DNA of 64,000 nt from Raineyella sp034933565 (GTDB taxonomy: Bacteria; Actinomycetota; Actinomycetes; Propionibacteriales; Propionibacteriaceae). The DNA is taken from the NCBI RefSeq assembly GCF_034933565.1, contig NZ_JAYFNG010000049.1:1-64000 (forward strand), in the 5' to 3' direction. How positions within the stretch are numbered: the stretch's first letter is position 1; each line of letters begins with the position of its first letter. The notes beneath the pieces were generated by a model. It did no database searches, was not told where the DNA came from, and worked only from the letters and a program-made list of their open reading frames with translations. Of this stretch, positions 16,067-23,732 are shown piece after piece. The position numbers and the translations under genes are program-made.

Positions 16067-16852
16067 TCACACCCGGGCTGCGGCCGCCTCGACTGGCATC
16101 GCGACATCCTCGGTTGGCATTGGCCGAGACCGCTTGCGGTCGACTGCTATCAGGCCGGCACCGACGGCGATGCTCACGATGCCGAACAACTGCGCCTCCG
16201 ACAGGCCGAACAGCACTCGGTCGTTGACCCGGACGAACTCGACCAAGAGCCTGGCCGCGCCACTGAGGGCGAGGTACGCGCCGAACACGGGGACTGGCCG
16301 CCAGCGACGACCCAGAACCCACAGGACAGCTGCAATCAAGAAGGCACCAGCGGTTTCATACAGCTGGGTGGGGTGGACGGGCACATCGACCGGGACGATG
16401 CCGTGGGGGAAGGCCATCCCCCACGGGAGGTCCGTGGGCGTCCCATTGGTGCCGTCTCCAGCCAGGAAGCACCCGATGCGGCCGATCCCGTACGCGACGG
16501 ACAACGGGATCGCCATGGCGCCCGCAACCGTGCCCAGCGGTAGCCCTTGACGGCGGGTGATCACCACCACCGCGAGGGCCCCACCGATGAGCCCTCCGTA
16601 CCAGACGAACCCGGAGCCACCCAACATGTGGAGGTCGAAGTGCTGCCAGTTGTCGGCCAAGAAGTACAACTTGGCGCCGACAAACCCCCACACGGTGGCC
16701 CACAGGACCAAGGAGTGGGCCACTTCCACCGAGTACCCGAGCCGGCGGAATGCCCGTCCGAGTAGATACGCCCCGACCAGTGCGGCCAGTGCCTTGCTCA
16801 CTCCGTACGACTGCACCTGGAAACCGAAGATTGTGAAGAGAACGGGCCACAC
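16067..16852 (-). CDS. lgt: Prolipoprotein diacylglyceryl transferase homologue (Lgt)
   Basis: 261 aa from GTG 16852, behind AGGGGG; the frame is open further upstream but overlaps the preceding gene, so a later start is needed. Seven membrane helices. Lgt features: VWYGGLIGGALAVVVI, the GRIGCFLAGDG signature (Cys where N is usual) and HPTQLYE. Lgt attaches diacylglycerol to lipobox cysteines. A second copy in a copper island is unusual; a likely client is the lipobox-bearing multicopper oxidase two genes upstream. It is co-transcribed with the 16891-17205 gene. Confidence 0.85.
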   Translation of the reverse strand: MWPVLFTIFGFQVQSYGVSKALAALVGAYLLGRAFRRLGYSVEVAHSLVLWATVWGFVGAKLYFLADNWQHFDLHMLGGSGFVWYGGLIGGALAVVVITRRQGLPLGTVAGAMAIPLSVAYGIGRIGCFLAGDGTNGTPTDLPWGMAFPHGIVPVDVPVHPTQLYETAGAFLIAAVLWVLGRRWRPVPVFGAYLALSGAARLLVEFVRVNDRVLFGLSEAQLFGIVSIAVGAGLIAVDRKRSRPMPTEDVAMPVEAAAARV

Positions 16853-16890
16853 GGCCAAAAACCCCCTGCGCTGCGACGGTACCGGACCGA

Positions 16891-17205
16891 CTAGTGCCGG
16901 TGTCCGGAGTGGCCGCCCCCGGACCGGTTCATCAGGAGCATCATCACGCCCATCATGAGCACGCAGCCCAACGCATAGACGACGGCGCCACCGCCGGCTG
17001 ACCCGGTCAGGACGAGGTACCCGACGACCAGCAACATCGGCGCGCACATCGCCCAGTGCATCCAGCCGTGTCCCTTGTGCGACTCCTTCGGCGAGGAGCT
17101 GTCGGCTTGGCCGGCCGAGACGTGGGGGTCGGCGACGAACCTGTCCACGGGGTCGGCGCTGGCGAGGTTGGTGCGCTGGTAGTGGCGAGATGCGTTGTGG
17201 TCCAT
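16891..17205 (-). CDS. Small membrane protein, DUF2933-like, His-rich ends
   Basis: 104 aa. A polar N-terminus is followed by KESHKGHGWMHWAMCAPML, two membrane helices (about residues 50-70 and 73-92) rich in Met (LMMGVMMLLMNRS), and a His-rich tail (GGGHSGHRH). The HxWMHWxMC pattern resembles DUF2933-type proteins often found beside copper ATPases. GGAGAT precedes the ATG, and box 7 lies 77 bp upstream. It probably binds or senses copper at the membrane; the function is not established. Confidence 0.7.
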   Translation of the reverse strand: MDHNASRHYQRTNLASADPVDRFVADPHVSAGQADSSSPKESHKGHGWMHWAMCAPMLLVVGYLVLTGSAGGGAVVYALGCVLMMGVMMLLMNRSGGGHSGHRH

Positions 17206-17281
17206 GTCTGATCTCCATTGCCGAGGTCGGATGCTTCACCCTGACATTGCCCGGCGAATGTGCGCCCCCGCTGTGGGAACG

Positions 17282-17299
17282 GTCAAGGTTGAGTCAACC
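17282..17299 (+). promoter_or_regulatory. Response-regulator box 7
   Basis: GTCAAGG (17282-17288), spacer TTGA, GTCAACC (17293-17299), 11-bp step, between the oxidase gene end and the DUF2933-like gene that it should control. Confidence 0.6.
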
Positions 17300-17308
17300 T
17301 CGACTCTG

Positions 17309-18793
17309 CTAGGTGACGTACTGCAGGCCAATCATCATGCCCGCCTCGGCGTGGTAGATGTTGTGGCAGTGGAGTGCCCAGTTGCCGGCGTTGTCGGCGT
17401 CCAGTTCGATGGGCATCGACTGCATGGGGGCCAGCAGCACGGTGTCCTTGCGCAGGCCGGACGCCAGCGCGAAGGTGTGCCCGTGCAGGTGCAGCGGGTG
17501 GGTCATCATCGTCATGTTCATCACGTTGAGGCGCAGCCGCTCCCCCGCCCTGACAGTGAGAGGCTCGTTCTCACCGAACGGCGCGCCGTTGATCCCCCAT
17601 CGGTAGGGGCTCATCGAGCCCTCGAGGGTGACCTGCGCGGTCGCGTCCGCGGTCCTGGACGGCAGCCGGGCCGACTCGTCGGGTCGTAGCTCCGACCCGA
17701 TCAGCGCGGTGCCGGTGAGTTCCGTGGGGGTGACGTCCGGGCCGGGCGCGGAGCCGGCACCGGTGCGGATCAACGCCAGCCCCTGGCCACCCGTGGCCTT
17801 GCCGAACGGGCGCGCGACCAGGGGGAACACGCCGTCACCCAGGGTGACGACCGCGTCGTACCGCTCGCCCATCCCGATGAACAGCGCGCCTGTCTCCTGA
17901 GGGACCACCGGATAACCGTCGGTATGGGTGATGGTGAGCACATGCCCGCCGAGGGCGACGGTGAAGATCGTGTCGGAGGCGGCGTTGATGATCCGCAGCC
18001 GCACCCGCTGGCCCGCCTTCGCGGTGAACGTCTCGGGGGACGTGGGCACCCGTCCGTTGACGAGGAAGAATGGGTAGGTGACGTCCCCTGCGTCGCCCCA
18101 CGGCTGCTGGGTCTCTCCGGCGCCGTGCGAGCCGTGGTCCATGCCGCCCATTCCGCCGGAACCCGCCGAGCCGCCGGCTTCGATCAGCTCGTTCAACACG
18201 TCGTCGGGGGTCCGCCCGGTGCCGTCAACCCAGTCGTCCAGGGTGACGATCCACTCGGCGTCGTAGGCTCCGGGCTCGCGCGGGTCGTCGATCACGAGCG
18301 GCGCGTACAGCCCCCGGTCCAGTTGGACCCCCACGTGCGGGTGGAAGAAGTAGGTCCCGGGGTCGGTTGCGGTGAACCCGTAGACGAACTTCTCCCCGGT
18401 TCGGATGGGGTCCTGGGTCATGCCGGGGACGCCGTCGGCGGCGTTGGGCAGCCGGATGCCGTGCCAGTGGATGCTGGTGTCCGCAGGAAGCTGGTTGTCC
18501 ACGGTGACCCGCACGAATTCGCCTGCCGTGGCGCGAATGACGGCCCCGGGCGCGGAGTCACCGTACGCCCACGTCGCAACCTGGGAGCCGCCCAGATCGA
18601 GGGTGACAGGCCTCGCCGTGAGCGTCTGCTCCACGACCCGCTGTCCGGGGGTCGGGACGGCCAACGAGGGAACCGGGGCCGAACTCGAGGATTCGCGTCC
18701 GCCTGTCGGGCCGGCCGGTGTGCAGCCTGCCAGCGCCGCAGCCCCGAGACCGAGACCTCCGAGCAGGATGCTCCGCCGCGAAAAATGGTTCAT
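17309..18793 (-). CDS. Multicopper oxidase, Tat-exported lipoprotein
   Basis: 494 aa. The N-terminus MNHFSRRSILLGGLGLGAAA has a twin-arginine motif, and LAGC at about 20-23 is a lipobox, so the protein should be exported folded and lipid-anchored. Three cupredoxin domains carry the copper sites: TSIHWHGIRLP and YFFHPHVG (type 2/3), THPLHLHGHTF and LHCHNIYHAEAGMM (type 1 and 3). A His/Met/Gly patch (GGMGGMDHGSHG, about 215) resembles the Met-rich insert of CueO. It probably oxidises Cu(I) to the less toxic Cu(II) outside the membrane. Its ATG overlaps the upstream gene's stop. Confidence 0.92.
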   Translation of the reverse strand: MNHFSRRSILLGGLGLGAAALAGCTPAGPTGGRESSSSAPVPSLAVPTPGQRVVEQTLTARPVTLDLGGSQVATWAYGDSAPGAVIRATAGEFVRVTVDNQLPADTSIHWHGIRLPNAADGVPGMTQDPIRTGEKFVYGFTATDPGTYFFHPHVGVQLDRGLYAPLVIDDPREPGAYDAEWIVTLDDWVDGTGRTPDDVLNELIEAGGSAGSGGMGGMDHGSHGAGETQQPWGDAGDVTYPFFLVNGRVPTSPETFTAKAGQRVRLRIINAASDTIFTVALGGHVLTITHTDGYPVVPQETGALFIGMGERYDAVVTLGDGVFPLVARPFGKATGGQGLALIRTGAGSAPGPDVTPTELTGTALIGSELRPDESARLPSRTADATAQVTLEGSMSPYRWGINGAPFGENEPLTVRAGERLRLNVMNMTMMTHPLHLHGHTFALASGLRKDTVLLAPMQSMPIELDADNAGNWALHCHNIYHAEAGMMIGLQYVT

Positions 18794-19044
18794 CGTTTGG
18801 CTCCTGGTGTCGGCGATGGCGTCCTGCTGTCCGATTCGAGAGCGCTGACGTCATCGCCGGGTGGTGATTGCTGAAACTCGGGTGCGGTGACCACGGGCCG
18901 GCTCGCGGGAGGATCCATGGCCTGCTCGGGTTGGGCCGCTCCGTCTTCCTCCCGGACCTCGAGCAGGGCCCGCAGCCCAAGCAGAATGACACCCCAGAAG
19001 GCGACGGTGCCGGCCAGCATGAGCAGCCACATACCCCACCCCAT
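18790..19044 (-). CDS. Single-pass membrane protein coupled to the oxidase
   Basis: 84 aa from ATG 19044, behind GGAGGAAG. MGWGMWLLMLAGTVAFWGVI is one membrane helix; the rest is acidic and Pro/Ser-rich. The TGA overlaps the oxidase ATG (ATGA), so the two proteins should be made together. Short W/M-rich single-pass proteins of this kind occur beside actinobacterial copper genes, but I know no assigned role. Box 8 lies 82 bp upstream. Confidence 0.7.
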   Translation of the reverse strand: MGWGMWLLMLAGTVAFWGVILLGLRALLEVREEDGAAQPEQAMDPPASRPVVTAPEFQQSPPGDDVSALESDSRTPSPTPGAKR

Positions 19045-19125
19045 CGCAACTTCCTCCGCTGCCAAGCCTGGACCTCGTCGGTTGTCAGGATCGCAGCCCT
19101 CGTCTTGGCAGGGAGTCTGGAAAAG

Positions 19126-19143
19126 GTTCAGATTCGGCCAAGT
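19126..19143 (+). promoter_or_regulatory. Response-regulator box 8 (oxidase operon)
   Basis: GTTCAGA (19126-19132), spacer TTCG, GCCAAGT (19137-19143), 11-bp step. It is the weakest copy, but its spacing, its spacer and its 82-bp distance to the start match the others. Confidence 0.5.
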
Positions 19144-19144
19144 T

Positions 19145-19526
19145 CTGACCGCGGCCACCCCAGCCGCCGACCGCCGCCCGACATCCCCGGGGCGGTCCAT
19201 CCGGCGGCGGACGCGTGCCCCGATGACGGGCGTCGACGGGTGCACGGACTCGCGCGCGAGTCAGTTCCGCCTGGGGCTGTTCACACCCACTCGCCCGTCT
19301 CGTCGGGCTCGCGTAGTCGAGCGCCAGTTGTCGTTCGCGCGTTGGTTCAGCCGCTCAGCGTGCACCACTACGCGATTCAGCCCCGTGCGCGTCCTGCTCG
19401 ACCCTTCGCCGCCCCAGGAGGCAGTCCACTGCCCAAGAAGATAGATCCAACTCATAAAGTTCAAAAACTATGAACTCGAAACCCAGATGTCCTTAGCCGC
19501 ATCAAACTTATGCATAGACTGACCGT
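19145..19526. other. Intergenic region at the end of the copper island
   Basis: No supportable gene. The frames here are short and lack start sites. Towards the end the base composition becomes AT-richer, and TAGACT at about 19515-19520 lies just before the GTG of the next gene, compatible with a leaderless promoter. The right edge of the copper cargo probably lies within this stretch. Confidence 0.4.
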
Positions 19527-21233
19527 GTGAACCTCGACGCGGACCGTGAACACCTCGATGTGGCCGCTGTGGTGGCTGCTGGCGAATCCCTCACCGTTGA
19601 GTTCAAGCGAGGCTCAGTCAACGACCGACAGGTCATCGAGACTGTCGTGTGTCTCGCGAATGGCCAAGGCGGCACCCTGCTCCTGGGAGTCGAGGATGAC
19701 GGCGCCATCACGGGGGCGAAGCATCGGCACGACACTCAGACGAGTCCGATGCGACTCGCAGCAGCCATCCAGAACCTGACCGAGCCGCCGCATGCCGTTG
19801 ACGTGTCGGTTCACGAGGTGGCGGGCGTAGAGGTCATTGTCATCGAGGTGCCGCAGGCCATCCCAGGACCGGTCGCGACAAAGTCGGGCCTATTCGTGAA
19901 GCGCGCTATCGGTACGGACGGGCGACCGACCTGCATCCCGATGACCCCCTACGAGATAGTGAGCTTGGGGCTGGTATCCCGGGGGATCGATTACGCAGCT
20001 GCCCCGGCTCGTGGTGCCAGCATGGCCGACCTCGACCCAGTGGAGTTCGAACGATTCCGCCGGCGGTGTGCTGCCACATCGGGGCAGGAGTCGATGGCCA
20101 AGCTGTCTGACACAGACATCTGCAAGGCACTCGGCCTGCTGCACCATGACGGCTCTCTCGGCCTTGGAGCCATTCTTCTCTTCGGCCGCGATGCCGCGTT
20201 GGACCGCTGGGTTCCGACCGCCGAGTTCCTCTTCCAGGACCTGCGCGAGGGTGGCCTCCACGCCAACCTGCGGCTGCGGGGCCCGCTCTTGCGCATCGCT
20301 GAGGAGATTGCCGCGCTTCTCGACCTGCGCAATACGACGACGGAACTCACCGCCGGCATCCATAGGGTGGACATCGACTTGATGCCAGAACGGACGCGAC
20401 GCGAAGCGGTGGCGAATGCGCTGGTCCATCGGGACTACGCGGAACTCGGTCCGACGACGATCAGGCTCACCGACACGCAGTTCGTAGTCAGCAACCCCGG
20501 CGGATTCCCACCTGGGATAACAGTTGAGAACATGCTCGAGCAGAGCCGTCCGCGGAGCCCGATCCTTGCCGATGCCTTCCGGCGGGTGGGCCTGGTCGAG
20601 CGCAAAGGCAAAGGCATCAACGAAATGTTTGAAGCGCAGTTGAGGGCCGGCAGGGAAGTCCCCGACTACACGGCCTCAAACCCGGAACTGGTATCGGTGG
20701 CTGTCCCTCTGGGTTCGGTCGATCTGGATCTGGTGCGCTTCTTGTTGACCTTCGAAGACTCGCGGCAGCGTCCGCTGGCTTTGGACGAGCTCCGGCTGGT
20801 CCACGAACTCAAGGCTGCAGGTTCGGCCACCAACGGCGAGCTTGCGGAAGCATTGGCTCTCCCGTCCGGTGCCGTGCGGACGACGTCCACCCGACTCGTC
20901 GAGATGGGCGTCATTGAGGCCCGCGGGAGCGGTCGCAACCGCCGGTTCCATTTGACCGCGCGCTTCTACGACCTCGCCCAGGATCGCAACGCGTACGTTC
21001 GCGTCCGGGCAATGGATCCACTCCAGCAGGAACAGCTCGTCTCAGAGTACGTGCGCAGTTACGGCAGTATCGCGCGCTCTCAGGCTGCCGAACTCTGCCA
21101 GCTCGCCCCGACCGAGGCCCGCGCCCTGCTGAAGCGCATGACCGACAAGGGGATGCTGAAGATGGTCGGCGAGCGCAGAACCGCCCGCTACGTCCCGACG
21201 GACAGCCATCATCAGGTCCCAGCTGAAGGGTGA
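19527..21233 (+). CDS. AlbA_2/Schlafen-type DNA-binding, HATPase-like protein
   Basis: 568 aa from GTG 19527, no leader RBS. The N-terminal AlbA_2 (divergent AAA_4) domain has LTVEFKRGSVNDRQVIETVV, LANGQGGTLLLGVEDDG and FVKRAIGTDGRPT. Next comes an HATPase_c_4-like segment: RREAVANALVHRDY and VVSNPGGFPPGITVENM with RKGKGINEM. The C-terminus holds two winged-helix-like units (about 400-560). Proteins of this RecG-related group are usually called transcriptional regulators or helicase-like and occur in mobile and defence islands. Not linked to its neighbours by overlap; function unproven. Confidence 0.8.
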   Translation: MNLDADREHLDVAAVVAAGESLTVEFKRGSVNDRQVIETVVCLANGQGGTLLLGVEDDGAITGAKHRHDTQTSPMRLAAAIQNLTEPPHAVDVSVHEVAGVEVIVIEVPQAIPGPVATKSGLFVKRAIGTDGRPTCIPMTPYEIVSLGLVSRGIDYAAAPARGASMADLDPVEFERFRRRCAATSGQESMAKLSDTDICKALGLLHHDGSLGLGAILLFGRDAALDRWVPTAEFLFQDLREGGLHANLRLRGPLLRIAEEIAALLDLRNTTTELTAGIHRVDIDLMPERTRREAVANALVHRDYAELGPTTIRLTDTQFVVSNPGGFPPGITVENMLEQSRPRSPILADAFRRVGLVERKGKGINEMFEAQLRAGREVPDYTASNPELVSVAVPLGSVDLDLVRFLLTFEDSRQRPLALDELRLVHELKAAGSATNGELAEALALPSGAVRTTSTRLVEMGVIEARGSGRNRRFHLTARFYDLAQDRNAYVRVRAMDPLQQEQLVSEYVRSYGSIARSQAAELCQLAPTEARALLKRMTDKGMLKMVGERRTARYVPTDSHHQVPAEG

Positions 21234-21299
21234 GCCAATCGACGGTCGGCGTGAAGTCGAACCTCTCGGCGTCCGCCGGCGGCGCCCCGGGCAGCCCGC

Positions 21300-22252
21300 T
21301 CAGCCCAACTTGTCGTACAGCGACAGCGCCGGGTCGATGACCTTGCCCGGCTTCAGGTTTTGACCCGGACGGTTTCGTCTCCCCGGACATGCCGCACATC
21401 ACCTGCCTGCGCAACCCGTCGGTCGGGCTGGAGTCGGACTACGAGCTCAAGCCGACCACCGACCCCAAGGTCGTCTACATCGCCGGCGGCGGGGTGGCCG
21501 GGATGGAGGCCGCGACGCTGCTGCACCGCCGCGGGCACCATCCGGTGCTGTTCGAGTCGACCAATGAGTTGGGTGGCCAGTTCTTGTTGGCCGGGATGGC
21601 GCCACGGAAGGCCGAGATGCGCCAGGCCGCCATCGCGATGGGCAAGACGCTGCTGAAGGAAGGCGTCGAGGTGCGGCTGCACGACCGACTCACCCCTGAC
21701 CGGTTGGACGGGGCCGACGCACTGATCATCTCCACCGGCGCGACCCCGATCATGCCGAGCTTCCCCGGGCGCGACCTGCCCGGCGTGGTCGATTCGCACG
21801 ACGTGCTCACCCAGGCGGTCTTCCCGACCGGACGAGTGGTCGTCATCGGGGGCGGGCTGGTCGGCCTCGAGGTCGCCGAATACCTGGTCGACAAGGTCGA
21901 TTCGCTGGTCGTGCTCGAGATGCTCGGCGCGATCGGTGAGGACATCGGCCAGATCCGACGGATCAGCGTGCTGGAGGAATTGGGCAGGTCTGGCGTGGAC
22001 TTGAGGACTGGTGCCCGCTGCGAGGAGATCACGCCGGACGTGGTTGTCTACGAGCAGGACGGCCAGACCCGCGAACTGCCCTACGACACCGTGGTGATCG
22101 CCATCGGCGCACGCTCTCGTCCGACCGAACCGTTTGAGAAACGCGCCGGCGAACTCGGTATCCCGTGCTGGGTCATCGGGGACGCGAAGCAGGCGCGGCG
22201 CGCGGTCCAGGCGATCAAGGAGGCTGCCGACGCCGCGCTGGCGATCGACTGA
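21300..22252 (+). pseudogene. C-terminal fragment of a 2-enoate/2,4-dienoyl-CoA reductase-type flavoprotein
   Basis: From 21389, 287 aa read as the FAD/NAD(P)-binding half of OYE-family reductases: HITCLRNPSVGLE, KVVYIAGGGVAGMEAATLLHR (FAD), GGQFLLAGMAPRK, VVVIGGGLVGLEVAEYLVD (NAD(P)) and WVIGDAKQARRAVQAIKEA. The N-terminal TIM barrel with FMN, and most of the 4Fe-4S cysteine cluster, are absent. Immediately upstream on the other strand is a stray 19-codon tail (NLKPGKVIDPALSLYDKLG, stop) of another gene. Two broken ends meet here, so this is rearrangement debris; the fragment might still fold as an oxidoreductase domain. Confidence 0.75.
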
Positions 22253-22431
22253 GCGCGCGGGTCGCCTGGCGGGCAACACGCCGCGACTTGACGCCCGCGG
22301 CGCGACTGTGGCGCCGTCAGCAAAGGCCCAGAGCCGGGTCGAGAGCCTGCCGAGACGCGCCTTGGCCTCGCCGGGCGTGGTCTCCATCCTCAGTTCATCG
22401 AGGACTTCGAACGCAGCGACATCGACGGCCT

Positions 22432-23247
22432 TCAGTCCAGCCCTCTCTCAACCTGTGCGCGCCTCACGGGACACGAACGCAACTGTTTCGGCAACTCCGC
22501 CAGACCAGGTCCATGTCCTTGTTCAGCCGCGTACTGGTCGCCGGCCCGCGTCTGGCGGCGCACGACCTGGCGGGCGGCGTAGGGCTGCCCGTAGGTTGCT
22601 GCGAGCGTGGCGAGCACCCCGACGCCGATCAGGGGGTGGCCCTCGAGTGTGGTTTGGATGAACGCCGCGATGGCGTACAGGCCGCGCACCTTGAGCGCAA
22701 ACCGGACAGGCCGGCTCGTACCGAAGGTGATCATGAAGGCTTGCAGCAGGACCCGGAACGGAAGCCAAGGCAGGGTCAGGACGCTCAGCGGCCATTCCAA
22801 GCGGGTGGCGCCACCGACGACCTGGCCGGCCGCGGACACCAACAGAGCCGTCATCTGGTCTGCAGGCAGGCGACCCGCCTGAAGCGCGAGCACGGCGCCG
22901 CGGGTGACGACGACGTTGTGCCGGCCGCAGCCCGCTGCAGCGACATCGGGCATCCCGACCACCCGCACACCCAACTTGGCGGCCGCAGGTCCGGTTTGAC
23001 GCATCCCAGCGATCGAGTCGGCCAGCGCCCCCTCCTCCACCTGGTTGGGTGCGCGGGCGGGTAGCAGCAGCCGCATCAGCGCGTCCTGCCCTGCCCGGGT
23101 CGGTGCGACGACGAGCATCACCGCCCACAGCGCGGTCACTGTCGCGCTGACGTAGCCGGGTGCCAGTGCCCACATCGCCAGCCCCATCCAGAGGCTGAAC
23201 GCCAGTGCCGGTGTCGCAGCGATGATCCGCCAAACGGTGATGCCCAT
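22432..23247 (-). CDS. M48-like membrane protein lacking the zinc motif
   Basis: 271 aa from ATG 23247, behind GGAAGGAG. Two N-terminal membrane helices (MGITVWRIIAATPALAFSLW, then VSATVTALWAVMLVV) lead to a soluble part and more hydrophobic segments near 180-240. The segment VVVTRGAVLALQ-LPADQMTALLVSAAGQVV aligns by eye with the M48/HtpX region, where HExxH would be, but no His or Glu is present. It is intact here and amber-disrupted at 1834-2616. It is divergent from the 121-aa gene. Possibly a non-catalytic membrane factor of the element. Confidence 0.65.
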   Translation of the reverse strand: MGITVWRIIAATPALAFSLWMGLAMWALAPGYVSATVTALWAVMLVVAPTRAGQDALMRLLLPARAPNQVEEGALADSIAGMRQTGPAAAKLGVRVVGMPDVAAAGCGRHNVVVTRGAVLALQAGRLPADQMTALLVSAAGQVVGGATRLEWPLSVLTLPWLPFRVLLQAFMITFGTSRPVRFALKVRGLYAIAAFIQTTLEGHPLIGVGVLATLAATYGQPYAARQVVRRQTRAGDQYAAEQGHGPGLAELPKQLRSCPVRRAQVERGLD

Positions 23248-23500
23248 CACGGTCTCCTTCCTCGAATGTGCACACCGGAAGGGTGGTGGGTGTCCATGAG
23301 GGTTCGCCAAATGGGCTTGGGATGTGTGGACAACCCGTCAGTCGTCCCGCAAAACGGAGCATCCCGATGAACCCTGTGCCGAGCACCCAACTGCCCCTCA
23401 CCGCCGGCCAACGAAGCCTGTTGCACGCGGCCCGGCTGATCCACCACGCCCATGACGAGGCCCGCCGGGACACGATCCGGGCGGGCGGGGTGTTCCCGTC
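22440..23500. repeat. Imperfect ~1-kb direct repeat, copy 2 (intact)
   Basis: The counterpart of 1845-2865, with both genes full length. The two copies are separated by about 20 kb that includes the whole copper island. Both have the same orientation, so recombination between them could delete that segment. Confidence 0.8.
23288..23343. promoter_or_regulatory. Ultraconserved divergent intergenic segment, copy 2
   Basis: Identical over 56 bases to 2658-2713, with TGTCCA (23291-23296) and TGGACA (23327-23332) as outer inverted repeats. It lies between the M48-like gene and the 121-aa gene and probably controls both. Confidence 0.6.
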
Positions 23501-23732
23501 CTGGCTGGAGCAGGACTGCGCAACCCTGCTGCTGCTTGCCGTGACACCACTGCCCGAAGGGCTCCCGCTCGAAGGCGCCACACCGGGCCTGCCAGGATGT
23601 GTCAACGCCTTGTTGGCGGCGGAGGCTGAGTTGCGTCGGCTGCCGATCTACGCGTATCCGCCGGGCACTTCGCGGCTGATCGTCATGTTGTGCGACGTCC
23701 TGGCCGCCGCGCGAGAGCAGTCCCAGCCGTGA
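23367..23732 (+). CDS. Hypothetical element protein (121 aa)
   Basis: Starts at ATG 23367 behind GGAGC. Mostly helical, no membrane segment. It opens MNPVPSTQLPLTAGQRSLLH, has a basic-acidic helix (HAHDEARRDTIRAG), then a leucine-rich middle (DCATLLLLAVTPLPEGLPLE). Family not recognised. Its TGA overlaps the GTG of the next gene, so the two are co-translated. A 45-aa truncated copy lies at 2737. Confidence 0.75.
   Translation: MNPVPSTQLPLTAGQRSLLHAARLIHHAHDEARRDTIRAGGVFPSWLEQDCATLLLLAVTPLPEGLPLEGATPGLPGCVNALLAAEAELRRLPIYAYPPGTSRLIVMLCDVLAAAREQSQP

Noticed and set aside
16853..17239. N-terminal extension of the Lgt frame
   Set aside because: It overlaps the DUF2933-like gene in another frame and is Arg-rich without domain features.
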